The translations under genes were made by a program, and so were the position numbers. 64,000 nt of DNA from Cubamyces lactineus (lineage: Eukaryota; Basidiomycota; Agaricomycetes; Polyporales; Polyporaceae), in contig JACDTU010000025.1 in the NCBI GenBank assembly GCA_022376465.1, positions 124,001 through 188,000 of the forward strand, read 5' to 3'. The notes under the pieces were generated by a model. The model saw only the letters and a list, made by a program, of their open reading frames with translations. It was not told where the DNA came from and did no database searches. Of the stretch, positions 10,803 to 22,354 are shown piece after piece. Every line of letters starts with the position of its first letter. The stretch's first letter is position 1.

Positions 10803-12064
10803 ATGCGTGGCACGTCTTTTCCTTGCTTCAAAACAACGTACAACTCCAGCTCAATGTGACGCTCGTCAGGTCTTGTTGCATACGACGATGACCCCTCCAG
10901 CGACCATGAAGACCAACTATCAACATCCCGCCCTCCCGCGTCCTCCAGTGCTTCCGTAACGGAAAATGGTGCTACGGCATCCAAATCTACTCCTGATGTG
11001 AGAGCCTTTACTACCGCCGCTTTCATGTCCCGTTTCCCTCTTTGCTCGCACCCCCTTCCTTCCCGGCCAGGATTCCCAGCTCAACGCCCGCTCTGCCGCC
11101 CCTCTAGACCGTGAGTGCGCCTTCAATCTTAGTATAACATTTAATCCAACCTAGTCCTTGAAGAACCCCAACGAAGTACAAACACCTCCTCGTCCTCCAA
11201 GCCCGCCATAATCATCCGGCGACACGCGCCTGCAAAACCCCACCTGCGCACCCGCGTCCCAGAAGATCCCGCCGACGGACCGGGACCTTCAACAGCGCCA
11301 GCTACGCGCTCAGCATCGCGAGAGGCTTCGACATCCGTTGCTGACGCCTTGTATGAGGATGATGAATTAGCGAGAATCAGGCAACTCCTCCGTCCCCCGC
11401 CAATTCCTGGAGTTGAGGATTGGGGGATTCCACCAGAACCAGACACGCCCTGCGACGAGACCATCAAGGTAAGATAACTCCTGCACTCCCTTCTTGCAGC
11501 CGTGCTGCCTACTCATGCTATGTTAGGCGAAGATCACGCAATTCCTAGCTCTGAAGCGGGACCCTGTCAACCCACGGCATTTCAACGACTCGCTCATGTC
11601 AAACCGCGCATTCCGGAACCCACATCTCTACGCGAAACTGGTAGAATTCGTCGATGTGGATGAGCGTACGATCAATTTCCCAAAACATATATGGGACCCG
11701 ATGGACGTCAAAGAAGAGTGGTATGCAGACCGGATCGGTGCGAATGTCCTTCAATGCTACTGCGTTTTGAGACTGATCGGTGTGGTTATATTGTGTCATC
11801 GGTGTATGCATAGCTGAAGCGCAGAAGGCACGGTCCGAGGCGACTGCCGCGGCGCAGTCGTCTTCAAAGCGTTCTCACATTGACTTTGCATCCAGCTCCT
11901 CCTCGTCCACGACTCGTTCACGTCCCACATCGGTTGAGACGAAACCGAGTCGATTTCAACCATACAACGTCCCGCCACGTGGGGAGCACCCACCGAAGGC
12001 TCCTGGAGGCGCTGTGCTTGGCGGAGGATACGGAAAAGGACGAGGAAGAACTCGATGGGGCTAG
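10803..12064 (+). CDS. SAP30BP/HCNGP-like transcriptional regulator
   Basis: Nuclear protein of the HCNGP family (PF07818-like), which in animals includes SAP30-binding protein. The family block is clear: [18 protein letters not shown] followed by [20 protein letters not shown] and [20 protein letters not shown], in the exon 11527-11737. Upstream exons encode [17 protein letters not shown] (from 10870), [10 protein letters not shown] (11080-11110) and an [19 protein letters not shown] linker (11155-11468). The last exon from 11814 gives [15 protein letters not shown], a Ser-rich stretch and a Gly/Arg-rich end [14 protein letters not shown]. The N-terminus is uncertain: ATG at 10803 spliced to 10870 keeps the frame, but its donor is weak. 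Single-copy housekeeping gene by appearance. Confidence 0.88.
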
Positions 12065-12480
12065 TGTATTCTCGAGTATCCGGTGTCGTGTCGTGTTAAT
12101 CTTATTGATTTCGAACCTTTGCTGCTAATGGGCAACAGCGCAATGACGTACCATGCGTGTACAGAGTGGCACACTGAACAGTTCACTTCAAGCCCAATGC
12201 CTGGTAATCATTGCGCACAGTCCATCTGTCCTTCACACGTGTCGTCACACCCAGATATGCACACAGCACAAGGTAAGGCTGACTCGGAGATGTCAACGCG
12301 ATCCCGACGTTCTGCTCGATTCGGTTGTCCATGTCAGCCGCGATCGGCCCTGGAGCTGCAGAGTACTTAAGTCCGGTCATCCTCGTCTCATCTGCCCACC
12401 TACTTTTCCCCCGTGCCACCACCATCACATACCAGCTTTCGCTTGACGCGTATTGCACACCACCTTCACCCACCACAGCC
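12065..12480. other. Intergenic / promoter of small gene
   Basis: About 415 bp of spacer; no exon seen. CT-rich sequence just before 12481 is typical of fungal promoters. Confidence 0.5.
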
Positions 12481-13154
12481 ATGAACAGCCCTTCCACCAC
12501 CTCCACCATGTCCACCACCGCGCCCCTCAAGGTGCACTTCTCCGCCCCTTCCCACACCCAGTCGGCCGAGCGCAGGCAGCTCCGGTCGCCCCCTCCCAAG
12601 CCCAAGGGCAAGTTCTTCACCCGCCCTTCCCAAATTCAGGCCCAACCCAAGGCGCGCGCCATCCGCCGGCTCGGCGATGGACGGCGGGTCGACATGGAGT
12701 CGTGGGTGCCCATCCCCGACTTCCGGCCGTACGATTACACCCTCCTCGCGCTCGGGGAGGCGCAGTCGCGCGACGAGATCGTGCACCGTATGTTTCCCAC
12801 TCGTGTCTAAGAGTGCTCTTCTTCCGTTTGTCCGCTGCGTTGATCGTGGTTTTCTCCCTTTGTTCGCCCTCGCTTCACAGCTAGGCTTCAATCTCAACTC
12901 GAGGACGCGCGCAGCTGAAGACCGAGGATTGGATCGCTCTCCTGGCCGGACTGGGAGAGAGAGGTAAGGCTGACAGCTGCGGCCGGGCATCTGAGCGAGG
13001 GGGATCCATGCACCTCAATGAACTCGGTGTCTTGTTCAATGCTTGACGCCCACTTTTAGTTCTACTTGTGGACGATCTTTCTTCGAACCGCTCGCTGCCA
13101 CCTTATCTTCCGTACAGGTATTCCACCGAGAAGACCAGAAGCCGGCTCGAGTGA
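12481..13154 (+). CDS. Hypothetical coiled-coil protein, probably frameshifted
   Basis: Not recognised. The start MNSPSTTSTMSTTAPLK lies behind a CT-rich leader. The first exon gives a basic, proline-rich segment (RRQLRSPPPKPKGKFFTRPS), then VDMESWVPIPDFRPYDYTLLALGEAQSRDEIVH. Splicing 12790 to a CAG acceptor near 12881 gives RLQSQLEDAR. The next natural stretch, QLKTEDWIALLAGLGER, is one base out of phase, near 12914. A further exon encodes VLLVDDLSSNRSLPPYLPYRYSTEKTRSRLE with a stop at 13152-13154. Either one base has been lost in a GC-repeat (GACGCGCGCAG) by mutation or sequencing error, or the splicing is unusual. Coding character of the first exon is good; the 3' structure is uncertain. 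Confidence 0.55.
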
Positions 13155-14732
13155 ACGTTGCGAACAAAGACGAGCGCACCCACGGATCATGGATAACAGC
13201 TGGCGTCGGCGAGGTTGGCAGAGGGCTTGGATCACCCGATGATGTCAGCCTCCCCGGCATTGCCAGGGAAGTATCGTTTCATTCTAGGATCGGTTCTTTG
13301 GCGTGTGTACCCGTGATATCTTTCACAGCGACAAGTCTAGAGATCTGGTTCCAAGAGCAGCCTCTTCTAGTACGTTTGGTCCACGTACCCACAGGTGAAC
13401 ATGGCGCTGAATTCTTCGACAGATTCATAACAATCAGTACGCAAGTCAATGGTACCCCTCATCTCCATATTGTCTTCGACCCGCATCTTGCTGACCATGA
13501 CAGCCGCACAACTTCTCAGCCACCTTTCCTCGATCACAGCAAACCAATTCAACCCTTTTCATGCATTTATGACTATTCGACATCTTGTTTGTGCGTCATT
13601 CTCGTTGTCTCCTTCGCTGGGCGATACTGAGCGCCTCCCACAGACCTCGGAGTCCAGGCTCGGAATTGTACGCTCAGCTTCCACCCGATCACCCGGTTCA
13701 CGTCAGCTCATCGTTCTCACTAACCTCTACAGGCCCAGAAACCTCAAAAACACCAGTTCTACGAAGATCTACGACTATGCAACAGGGTGGGATGGTAGAT
13801 GGGAGGTACGGTGTCGACGGCTGAAGTGAAGTGTGGAAGGGTGATGGCGCCCCCCTTTCGCATGGATCTCTGGTCGTCGGCACCGGTCGGAGCGGGGGAG
13901 GGGGCCTCGTACCCTCCCTCGCACGAGTCCGAAAAATATGAGTACCTTCTCCCTCTCGATCGGGACGAGCGCTTACTTGTATTCATCTGAAGTCAGACCA
14001 TGGCGACTGAGGGGACCCGGAAGGTTAGACGGTTTCCTGATGATAGTCGGCTTCCTCGCATTGCATTGCGACCCACGAGCTAACCTGCAATGCAATGCGG
14101 CTGCAATGTATCTCTTGTCGCCAGTCTCTGCCATCTATCCAGCGGCCGCAGGGTTGTCAGTGCTGAGGAAAGCCCTGTCAGCCACGGGCGCCTATTGAGC
14201 TACGGTGGTGGTCGTTTGTGGTCGTGCGTCTTCGCTGCGTCACTCATTCTCACCAGCTATGGATTAATCGTGCGCTGTCCAACGCTGTTTCCGCATGCAT
14301 GCGCAAGGGGACCGGTGCCACTGGGTGTTCGAGATTACGGTTGTGGCTGTGGCGATGCCTCTGGCGGGATGATTGTTGACCGGGAGCGCCTCGTAGTAGG
14401 ATGACAACGCGGCTGCTCGTCTGAGCTCGGTAGATCACTGCACGGTCCCCACGCGTGTGGTTGCTACTGTCAACTATGTCAGCGATAGCGTTCCGCATCC
14501 TCGAGCACGCGTCGAGGCAACCCGGACCAGTGATCCTGGCGTCTCCTCGCCCGCGTAGCCGTCGGAAATGCCGGATACAGTCGGTGTACCCTCGGTCATG
14601 GACGGATATTGTGCTTGCGCCTTCCACTTGTGGTTTGCAAATGCACGGTGCTGCACATGCGCCGCTGATGGGACTGCAGTCGGCGATATGCAAGCCGCCG
14701 CTCCATGGAGGCTGTCTGTACGTTCGTACCGC
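13155..14732. other. Long intergenic region
   Basis: About 1.6 kb before the S28-1 promoter. Open frames exist (for example 13043-13630) but none shows a family motif or a coherent exon chain. A perfect 13-bp inverted repeat with a 17-nt spacer lies at 14057-14099. Confidence 0.5.
14057..14099. repeat. Perfect 13-bp inverted repeat
   Basis: CGCATTGCATTGC at 14057-14069 and its exact reverse complement at 14087-14099, separated by 17 nt. It could form a hairpin or bind a dimeric regulator. Function unknown. Confidence 0.7.
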
Positions 14733-14738
14733 TATATA
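14733..14738 (+). promoter_or_regulatory. TATA box of S28-1
   Basis: TATATA about 100 bp upstream of the S28-1 ATG, at the same distance as the TATAAAG boxes of the other four S28 genes. Confidence 0.55.
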
Positions 14739-14834
14739 GCTGACCCACAGGAACTGGCAACATATGCAAGGACCTCGTTGTCTCTTGCTTCTGCCCACAG
14801 TTCTTGAGTCCGGCCATCGACTCGTGCATCCGCG

Positions 14835-17014
14835 ATGGCGTTCTTCCAGCTCATCCTAACCCTCCTGCTAGCGACCATCGTGTGCGCCACTGCACCTCCA
14901 CCCAGCAGCAGGCTGAGGCACGGTATGCACAAGGTCGACGTGGGCTCGTACGAAGTGAAGCACAAGTACACCGGCGAGGCTCTGCCTTCGCTGGACACCA
15001 CGTACTACTTTGACCAGCTCATTGACCACAACGACTCATCCCTCGGCACGTTCCAGCAGCGGTACTGGTTCTCATACTCATACTATCAGCCTGGTAAGCT
15101 TCCTCCACGTTGATTCTTCCCACGGGGCTCGAGATGCTGATCGTTTCGTAGGCGGACCAATCCTCATCATGAACGCGGGAGAAGACGATGCATCAGGTCA
15201 GTTATAAGCCTTCCCCCTCGCCAAACTCGCCGCGACATCACCAACTTACCACCCTGATCCCATCCACACAGGGTACATCGGCTACCTGACGCCCGAGACC
15301 ATCACCGGGTCACTCGCCGAGAAGCTCAACGGGACCGTCATCCTGCTCGAACACCGCTTCTTTGGCGAGTCGAACCCCTACCCGGACCTCTCCGAGACGA
15401 GCTACAAGGTGCACACGCTGCAGCAGGCGATCGACGACCACGAGTATTTTGCGAAAAACGTGAAGCTCGACATGCCCGGGGGCGACCAGATCGGGCCGGA
15501 CAAAGCGCCGTGGATCTTGTTCGGCGGGAGCTATCCCGGCGCGCTGACGAGCTACACGATGTACAAGTATGCTGCTCCCCGTTCATTTTGTTTCCACTGG
15601 GACAAGAGTTAACGACTTCTCCAGCAAGCCAGGATTGTTCTACGCGGGCTATGCGTCGTCCGCCGTAGTCGAGGCCATCTCGTATGTTTTCTTATTGCCC
15701 TAATCTTCGGGAGCATATGAACTTAGTGATTTACGTTGATATCAGGGATTTCTGGGGGTACTACGAGCCCACCAGGCAGTTCATGGCGAAGAACTGCTCC
15801 GCCGACGTCGAAGCTGTCATCGCCCACGTCGATACCGTCCTCAGCTCCGGAAACACCAGCGCGATCCAAGCGCTGAAAGCGAATTTCGGGCTCGATGCAG
15901 TGACGCACGACGATGACTTCGCGTATGCACGTACGTACTACATTCGGGTGTCTGACAAATCCTCGCGCAGTCTAATCCCCTCATGCAGTCGCTTCGGTCA
16001 TGCAGACCTGGCAGGATCTGCTTCTCTCCGATAACCAAGGCTCGACCTTCTTTAGATTTTGCGACGCACTCGAAGTCGAGATCGGTGGAAAGGTCGCAGG
16101 TCCGAATGGCTGGGGCCTCGACCACGCGCTTGCTGCATGGGGAGAATACTACAAGGAGTCGTTCTTGCCATCGTGTGAGCACTACCTCTTGGAGTACGTG
16201 ACCGCGTGATTGACAATGCGATCGCAGACTGTGGTGGCTCTAGTGAAGAGATCGGGTGAGTCGCTCTGCATACAATCTCGAAAGTAGAGCGTTTACATTT
16301 CGGATGCCCCTTCAGGCAATGCTTCGACACGTACGACAGCAGCAATCCCGCGTACACTGATACAACCGTCAACAACTGGGTACGCTCGTGGTACTGGCTC
16401 TTGTGAGTACAATCAAATCCCACGCGTTCTGGACGACGTGGAGACTTACGTTGTCATCGATATCATCAAGGTGCAATGACTTCGGGTTTTGGCAAGACGG
16501 CGCGCCGAAGTCGAAGCCTACTCTCGTGTCTCGTTTCGTGACACCCGCATACTTCGAGGTTCGTCCTGCCTCATTAGCTTTTCTACAGATGAGCATATCC
16601 TAACATGTAGTGTGTTGGATTTAGCGTCAATGCACATATTACTTCCCGAACACCTTCAAGAACCCTCCACAGACCTCCGTGGACGCGGCTCAGACAGACG
16701 AGCGCTATGGCGGACGGAACGTGACGACCGAACACCTCATCTTCCTCAACGGCGAACGTAGGTATTCTTGACAGTTATCCGACGATCTCCACATTGACGA
16801 GATTGCAGGCGACCCATGGCGCGAGGCGACCGTCGCAGCAGACGGGACGACACATCCAGGGACGGATTTGCAGCCGCACCTCCTTGGGGAAGGCTTCCAC
16901 TGCTCCGACATGCTCATTGTCGAAGGGGACGTGAATCCCTCCGTGAAGGCGGTCCAACAGAAGACGCTGCAGTACTACGCGCAGTGGCTCTCCGAGTGGA
17001 AGCCTTCCGCATGA
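14835..17014 (+). CDS. S28-1, secreted serine peptidase of family S28 (Pro-X carboxypeptidase/prolyl peptidase type)
   Basis: Secreted serine peptidase; S28 members cleave after proline (lysosomal Pro-X carboxypeptidase, DPP2, and fungal acid prolyl endopeptidases). A signal peptide MAFFQLILTLLLATIVCA is followed by YYFDQLIDHNDSSLGTFQQRYW, ILIMNAGEDDASG, EHRFFGESNPYPDLS, the nucleophile motif GGSYPG (Ser codon 15529-15531), PTRQFMAKNCSADVEAVI, FCDALEVE, WYWLLCNDFGFWQDGAP, the Asp motif DPWRE (16811) and the His motif GFHCSD (16898). All three catalytic residues are present. Many introns of about 50-70 nt give an estimated 550 residues, the usual family size. The stop is at 17012-17014. Several N-x-S/T sites suggest glycosylation. 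It is the first of four S28 genes in this cluster; a minus-strand kinase-like gene follows tail to tail. Confidence 0.93.
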
Positions 17015-17192
17015 GGCATCGTGTTCGATGACGTCCCATAGCGAATCGAGCTGTAAGATATTCATCGTGTAGGGCGCACTCAGATGTTGTAGCTTCTACT
17101 GTCTGTAGAAAATACGAATCCTCTTATCCATTACAGAATTGGCGTTTGTCAATCAACGACATGCTATACGGATCAAATCCATGAAAGGTGGT

Positions 17193-19079
17193 CTATGTGA
17201 GGAAGTACGAGTGCGCGCCCTCATAGAAGGGGAATGGTCCCTTCATTGCAACGTCGTCCCACTCCTCCCGGCGCCTTTCCATCAGCTGTTTCGAGGTCTC
17301 GTAGTCTTCGGTCTTCACCGATCCGTCTTCGAAACACCGAAGCTCGGCGTAGAGCGCATCAACATGGCTCTGGTACTCGTCCAAAGCCTCCTGCTCGGCA
17401 TTGTGCGCTGCGATCTCGTCGGGTGTGAAGTCGATAGGACAGGGGTCGTCGGAGAACTCCCTCCAATTCTCTTGCAAGCGTATGAGGTCCGCACGCAGGG
17501 CTTGAGGACCATCGGCGATACAGCGGAGTACTTGAGGAACCAAGTTGGCTAATGGCTCACCCTGGCGCAAGTGGGCGATCTTGCTCCGCACTTTGTCACC
17601 TGACATAACCATTCTTTGGTAGACGACATGACGGCAAGCGAGACGGTGGTGGAAATCGACGAGCTCTTGCTGTTCTGGCGGCAATTCGTCGTAGTTCTCG
17701 GGCCATTCTGGATAGAATGGGTTTAACTTGACCAACTTTCCGGTGTAGACGACAGCTGTTGGCATGGCGGCTTGCGTACAGAACGGTAGGATAGCAGCCC
17801 CCTGCCAGTCGATAGCGTGCGTGATGCGAACAGGGCCCTCAGCAGGAATGATTAGATTGCTGCTAGATAGGTCAGGATGTTGCAAGACGGGAGTCGTCAT
17901 GTCAGGATCTGTCGGCACGATGGATGGAGCGGCACGTAGGCAAATCTCCAGCAGCCTACGAAGAAGGTGTATATCGGAGGGCTTGGACTTCACAAATGTC
18001 GAGGATAAGTCAATGATGGTATCTAGAGCATCCAGTTGAAACTTCGCCGCGGATATAATGATAGATTTCATATCTGGCCCTGTGAAACGGATGTCAGGTC
18101 TAGAAACCGCAGCAGCTCGTAACCACTGTTTGAACCTACATGGTCCGCGATTGGCGTCGACGGTTTGATATCTGCCCCGCCACCAGTCACGGCTCGCGAC
18201 AGGCCCTATGCGATACTTCTTTGCTATCTCGATGTCCTTAGGGGTCTTTGAATGGCTATCCGCATACAGCCAGCAACAATTTGTACCGTCCGGTATGTCT
18301 TCGGCAAAGTATAGCGAACCATACCGGGAGAAGGCATGGTGAAGCAAACGGGATTCAAGGGCAAAGATATCCTGCAGTGAGGGTTTCACCTCGAGGCCAC
18401 GGATATCGAACCAACGAGAGAGTAGGGGGACTCCTGGCGCATACTCAGTGATTATGTAAGGTGTTTTCGCAGGGTTGTCGTAGGATGCATTCCATGCGAG
18501 TACCTTCGGAGGTATAGGTGCGCCTTGTGCACCATCTCCCAGCCACTTGTCATGTACAAAGCACATGGTGGCCACCTCGCTCGCGGTCACACGGCACACA
18601 TCGCCTGCTACTGGGAAGGGAATACGAACGGCGGCTTCCGCTTCGTTGTCGAACCGAAGCAAAAACACTCTGTTGAAAGAACCTAGATCTTTGTTAGAGA
18701 ACTATAGACACATTACAATCAATCGCGAAATGTACCTTCGCCAATCTTGTACCACGAAATACACCGTCGCGCTGCAACGCTGCGGCATGCTGCTTGTTCT
18801 AGAGCATCAACATCAAAAGGAGTGATACGAAGCCTGCGTTCTGTGTCTCGTTAGCGCTACTGTATCGCGACCTACTGTTGTTAGACGCCACTTACGGAGA
18901 TCATCGTTACAGAGCCATCTACTTGTAGTATACGTGTGCAAGGCCTCTGGATCAAGGCGATCCGAACTAGTAAACTGCGAGGAGACTGTACGCCTTAGAA
19001 GTATATCTAAGCTAGCAGCGCGCGACTGAGCAGAGAGGAAAGGCCTTGTAAGTAGGCGCGACCTGTGGATAACCAGCAT
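17193..19079 (-). CDS. APH-family kinase-like protein (aminoglycoside phosphotransferase fold)
   Basis: Probable small-molecule or protein phosphotransferase of the PF01636 type, common as expanded families in basidiomycetes; substrate unknown. Exons 19079-18896, 18840-18736 and 18682-17193 total 1779 nt, giving 592 residues. The Gly-rich loop KIGEGSFNRVFLLRFDN is split by intron 2. Further motifs are PPKVLAWN, the hinge YIITEYAPGVPL, the catalytic loop HPDLSSSNLII and the metal-binding ITHAIDWQG. The C-terminus GPFPFYEGAHSYFLT is family specific. No signal peptide; the N-terminus MLVIHRSRLLTRPF looks like a possible mitochondrial presequence (inference). It lies in reverse orientation between S28-1 and S28-2. 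A deleted paralogue is at 6060-7100. Confidence 0.88.
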
Positions 19080-20115
19080 CGAGCGTGCCGAGTATCGGGC
19101 CTATGCTGAGTGCAGAAAGCAACCAGTAAGACCGGGCCACAAAGCTCCAAGTCGATATCACCACCTCAATCGAGACAATATGCGTCGAAGATCACAAGTT
19201 CCGGTTATAGAGTAAACAGCCTGAAGTAGCCTGGGTCATAAAGACCAACTTGAGGTGAGTGCTCAGTGCGGCAGTGGAACAACAACTTGGCCAGCACGGT
19301 CCATGCACGGCATCGGGAAAAATCGGAGGATCGTGTGGCTGTGCCCCGTTTGCAGGTAGGTATTAGCGCCCATTGTGCGAAGCCGCCTTGCCTTTCGCCG
19401 TCGTCTACATACTGATCCCCAGCCTGAGCTTGGCGCAATACCCAGGGCGAGAAGTATCACTTAGTCTCCAGCATAGCCTTCTCACTCGTTAGGACTTGTT
19501 TAATCTATTGACGCTATATGTGGTACGTGTGTGCGTTGCACTCATTGTACTCTGAGAGACTGTAGAATATGCTTTCTGGTAGTAGTTCCCCTGAATGTTT
19601 CCCAATGCGTATCTTGCGGTGCACATACGGGCCGCCTGTCTAGGTCCCTCTGCACGAGTGTCTTGATACCACAGACACACGACCTCCGGTAGAAAGTCGT
19701 TCCATAGGCCCCGGTGCCGTATGATGCGTGCACAGAGCACAGCACCAGCGCTTGTAGCCCGTGGTATTGGCTTCGACTGTCCACATCTAGGCAGCGACCG
19801 CGTCCGGCATACGACTCTGCGGGTTCCTTCACCTCGGACCTCCATCCCCATGTCCTGCAGTCGATACCAAGCCTTGGCATTGTGATGTGCAGCGGCAGCG
19901 CTCCGTTGTGCCCGCACAAAAGGTCCGGACTCGCCGGCATACTGCACAGCCAGGTCCTCGCTTGTGTTTGATCGCGGAGTGGGGACGCCGTACTTGGGCT
20001 GTACGGAGTGTACCATTGGGTTACCGGCCGCCTTCTCCGCACGCGATGAGTCGAGCATCACTTTCACCATGCGAACCAGTAGGGGCGAACATCCCGGTCG
20101 GGCACCTGGTATGGC
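19080..20115. other. Divergent intergenic region
   Basis: About 1 kb between the kinase-like gene start and the S28-2 promoter. A long minus-strand open frame (19489-20241) has no recognisable motif and runs into the S28-2 signal peptide, so I do not call it a gene. Confidence 0.5.
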
Positions 20116-20122
20116 TATAAAG
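20116..20122 (+). promoter_or_regulatory. TATA box of S28-2
   Basis: TATAAAG 41 bp upstream of the ATG at 20163. Confidence 0.65.
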
Positions 20123-20162
20123 ACGGACGAGAGCACCATAGCAGGAATCCTCCACTCCCCGC

Positions 20163-22354
20163 ATGGCTGCCCTCCGACTTCTTGTTCCTCTACTTCTATC
20201 CGCGTGGGTGTACGCCGGGCCCGGCATATGGGGCAACTCACGACATGGCGTGCCTATACCCGATGTGGAGTCCTACGAAGTAAAGCACAAGATGACAGGA
20301 GAGGCGCTTCCGTCCCTCGACACTGTCTACTACTTTGATCAGCTCATCGACCATGACGATCCCTCCCTGGGCACGTTCCAACAGCGGTACTGGATGTCGT
20401 ACAATTACTACCAGCCTGGTCAGTCTGCCGCCACCTCTCTTTTGAGCACGTCACTGATTTGCTTGAATCTCAGGAGGACCGATTCTACTCATGAACGCCG
20501 GCGAACAGGACGCATCTGGTATGCAATTGCAGTCACCTTACTCTCGGAGTGCACGGATTCTCATCCTGATGCTGTGTTCTGTAGGGCACATCGGGTACCT
20601 GACGACCACTACCATCACTGGCTACCTTGCCGAGAAGCTCAACGGCACCGTCGTCTTGCTCGAGCACCGCTTCTTCGGCCAATCCAACCCTTATCCCGAT
20701 CTCACGACAGAGAGCCTCCGCGTTCTCACGATTCAGCAAGCCATCGACGACCATGAGTACTTTGTCAAGAACGTTCAGCTTCCTATGCCTGGAGGCGATC
20801 AGCTTGGACCTGACAAGGCGCCATGGATTCTCTTCGGCGGCAGCTATCCCGGCGCGCTAACGAGTTACACAATGTACAAGTACGTTTGTCCTCTTCAGGC
20901 TGAACGATTAAGGCGAAGTGCTAACGTTTCGTTATAGCAAACCTGGTCTCTTCGCTGCTGGATATGCATCATCTGCAGTGGTCGAAGCTACCTCGTGCGT
21001 GTACAGCAGCTCTAACAGAGGCGCCAGCATAACTCACGGCGACTCCTAGGGACTTCTGGAACTACTATGAGCCAATTCGTGAATATATGCCACAGAACTG
21101 CTCTGCAGACGTCGAGGCTGCAATCGCCTACGTCGACGAAGTCCTCCAATCTGGCAACGCGACCGCCATTCAAGCACTGAAAGAGAACTTCGGGCTGGGC
21201 GAATTGACTCACGACGATGACTTCGAATGGGCGCGTACGTACACCCTCTTTCTCTAAGTATGCATATCGACAGCTAGCTGACCCCATGAATCATAGTTGC
21301 GACTGTCATACAGACTTGGCAGGATCTCTACCTGTCATCCGGTCGTGGCCAGACGTTCAACAAGTTCTGTCTCTCAATCGCGTCCAAAGATGGAGAAATC
21401 GCGGGTCCCGAAGGATGGGGTGCTGAGCATGCGATCTCCGCGTGGGGCTCCTTCTATCTGGACGGACCTTTCCTTCCCAGTCGTGAGTGCCCCCTTCGTT
21501 CGACGTCGAGAAACTGGGATCACATGCTGACATCGGATTTTTGCCACATAGGTTGCGGCAGTATCTACGATAGTGATGCGGGACGAGCGTGAGCATCGAA
21601 CTTTGTCTCTCTCAACGCGAGACATGTGACTCATGAGTGGAACCTAACTTATGCAGAGCATGTTTCAATACGTACAACCCATACGCGTACACCGCGACTA
21701 ACGTCAACAACTGGGCTAGATCATGGATGTGGTTGCTGTAAGTGCTCTCGCTTCGATCGCTTCGATGGCCATCGCTCATTGTATTCTCGCCACCAGATGC
21801 AATGAGTTCGGGTTTTGGCAGGTCGGCGCTCCCGCAACAAGCCCTGCTCTTGTTTCGAGCTTGCTAACGCCTGCGTACTGGGAGGTGCGTCGACTTCACG
21901 CAGTGCCTGATAGCGATTGATCAACTCCGACTCTGACGGTATTATATAACAGCGTCAATGCACGTACTACTTCCCGGAGGTTTTCAGCAGCCCACCGGAC
22001 ACGGCTGCCGCCGCGTCCCGCACGAACCAGAAATACGGGGGGTGGAACGTCTCGACGGAGCGACTAATCTTCCTAAACGGCGCTCGTGCGTGTCTATCCC
22101 GCTGTGTCAAAGCCTCAATCGTGAACGCCGCTGACCTTCTAATCCTAGGCGACCCATGGCGCGAAGTGACAGTTGCCGCAGCCGCTTCGCCGAATCACGG
22201 CTCTGACTTGCAGCCTCACCTTCTGGGAGACGGCTACCACTGCTCCGACATGCTCATCTCGGAGGGCAACCTGAGCACTTTGGTGAACGCAGAGCAGCAA
22301 CAGTCGCTACAGTACTTTGCGCAGTGGCTTGCCGATTGGAAGCCGACTGCGTGA
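20163..22354 (+). CDS. S28-2, secreted serine peptidase of family S28
   Basis: Same family and expected role as S28-1. Signal peptide MAALRLLVPLLLSAWVYA; then YYFDQLIDHDDPSLGTFQQRYW, ILLMNAGEQDASG, HIGYLTTTTITGYLAEKLNG, EHRFFGQSNPYPDLT, the Ser motif GGSYPG (about 20842), YASSAVVEATSDFWNYYEP, REYMPQNCSADVEAAI, CNEFGFWQVGAP, CTYYFPEVFSSPPDT, the Asp motif DPWREV (22151) and the His motif GYHCSD (22238). The catalytic triad is complete. One local difference: FCLSIASKDG replaces the FCDALEVKDG of the other copies. Introns sit at the same places as in S28-1. It follows S28-1 in the same direction with the kinase gene between them. No frame break seen. Confidence 0.92.

Noticed and set aside
13043..13630. 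195-codon plus-strand open frame
   Set aside because: It overlaps the last exon of the small gene in another frame and shows no motif or natural start context.
19489..20241. 250-codon minus-strand open frame upstream of S28-2
   Set aside because: It runs through the S28-2 TATA box and signal peptide and has no recognisable domain or partner exon.
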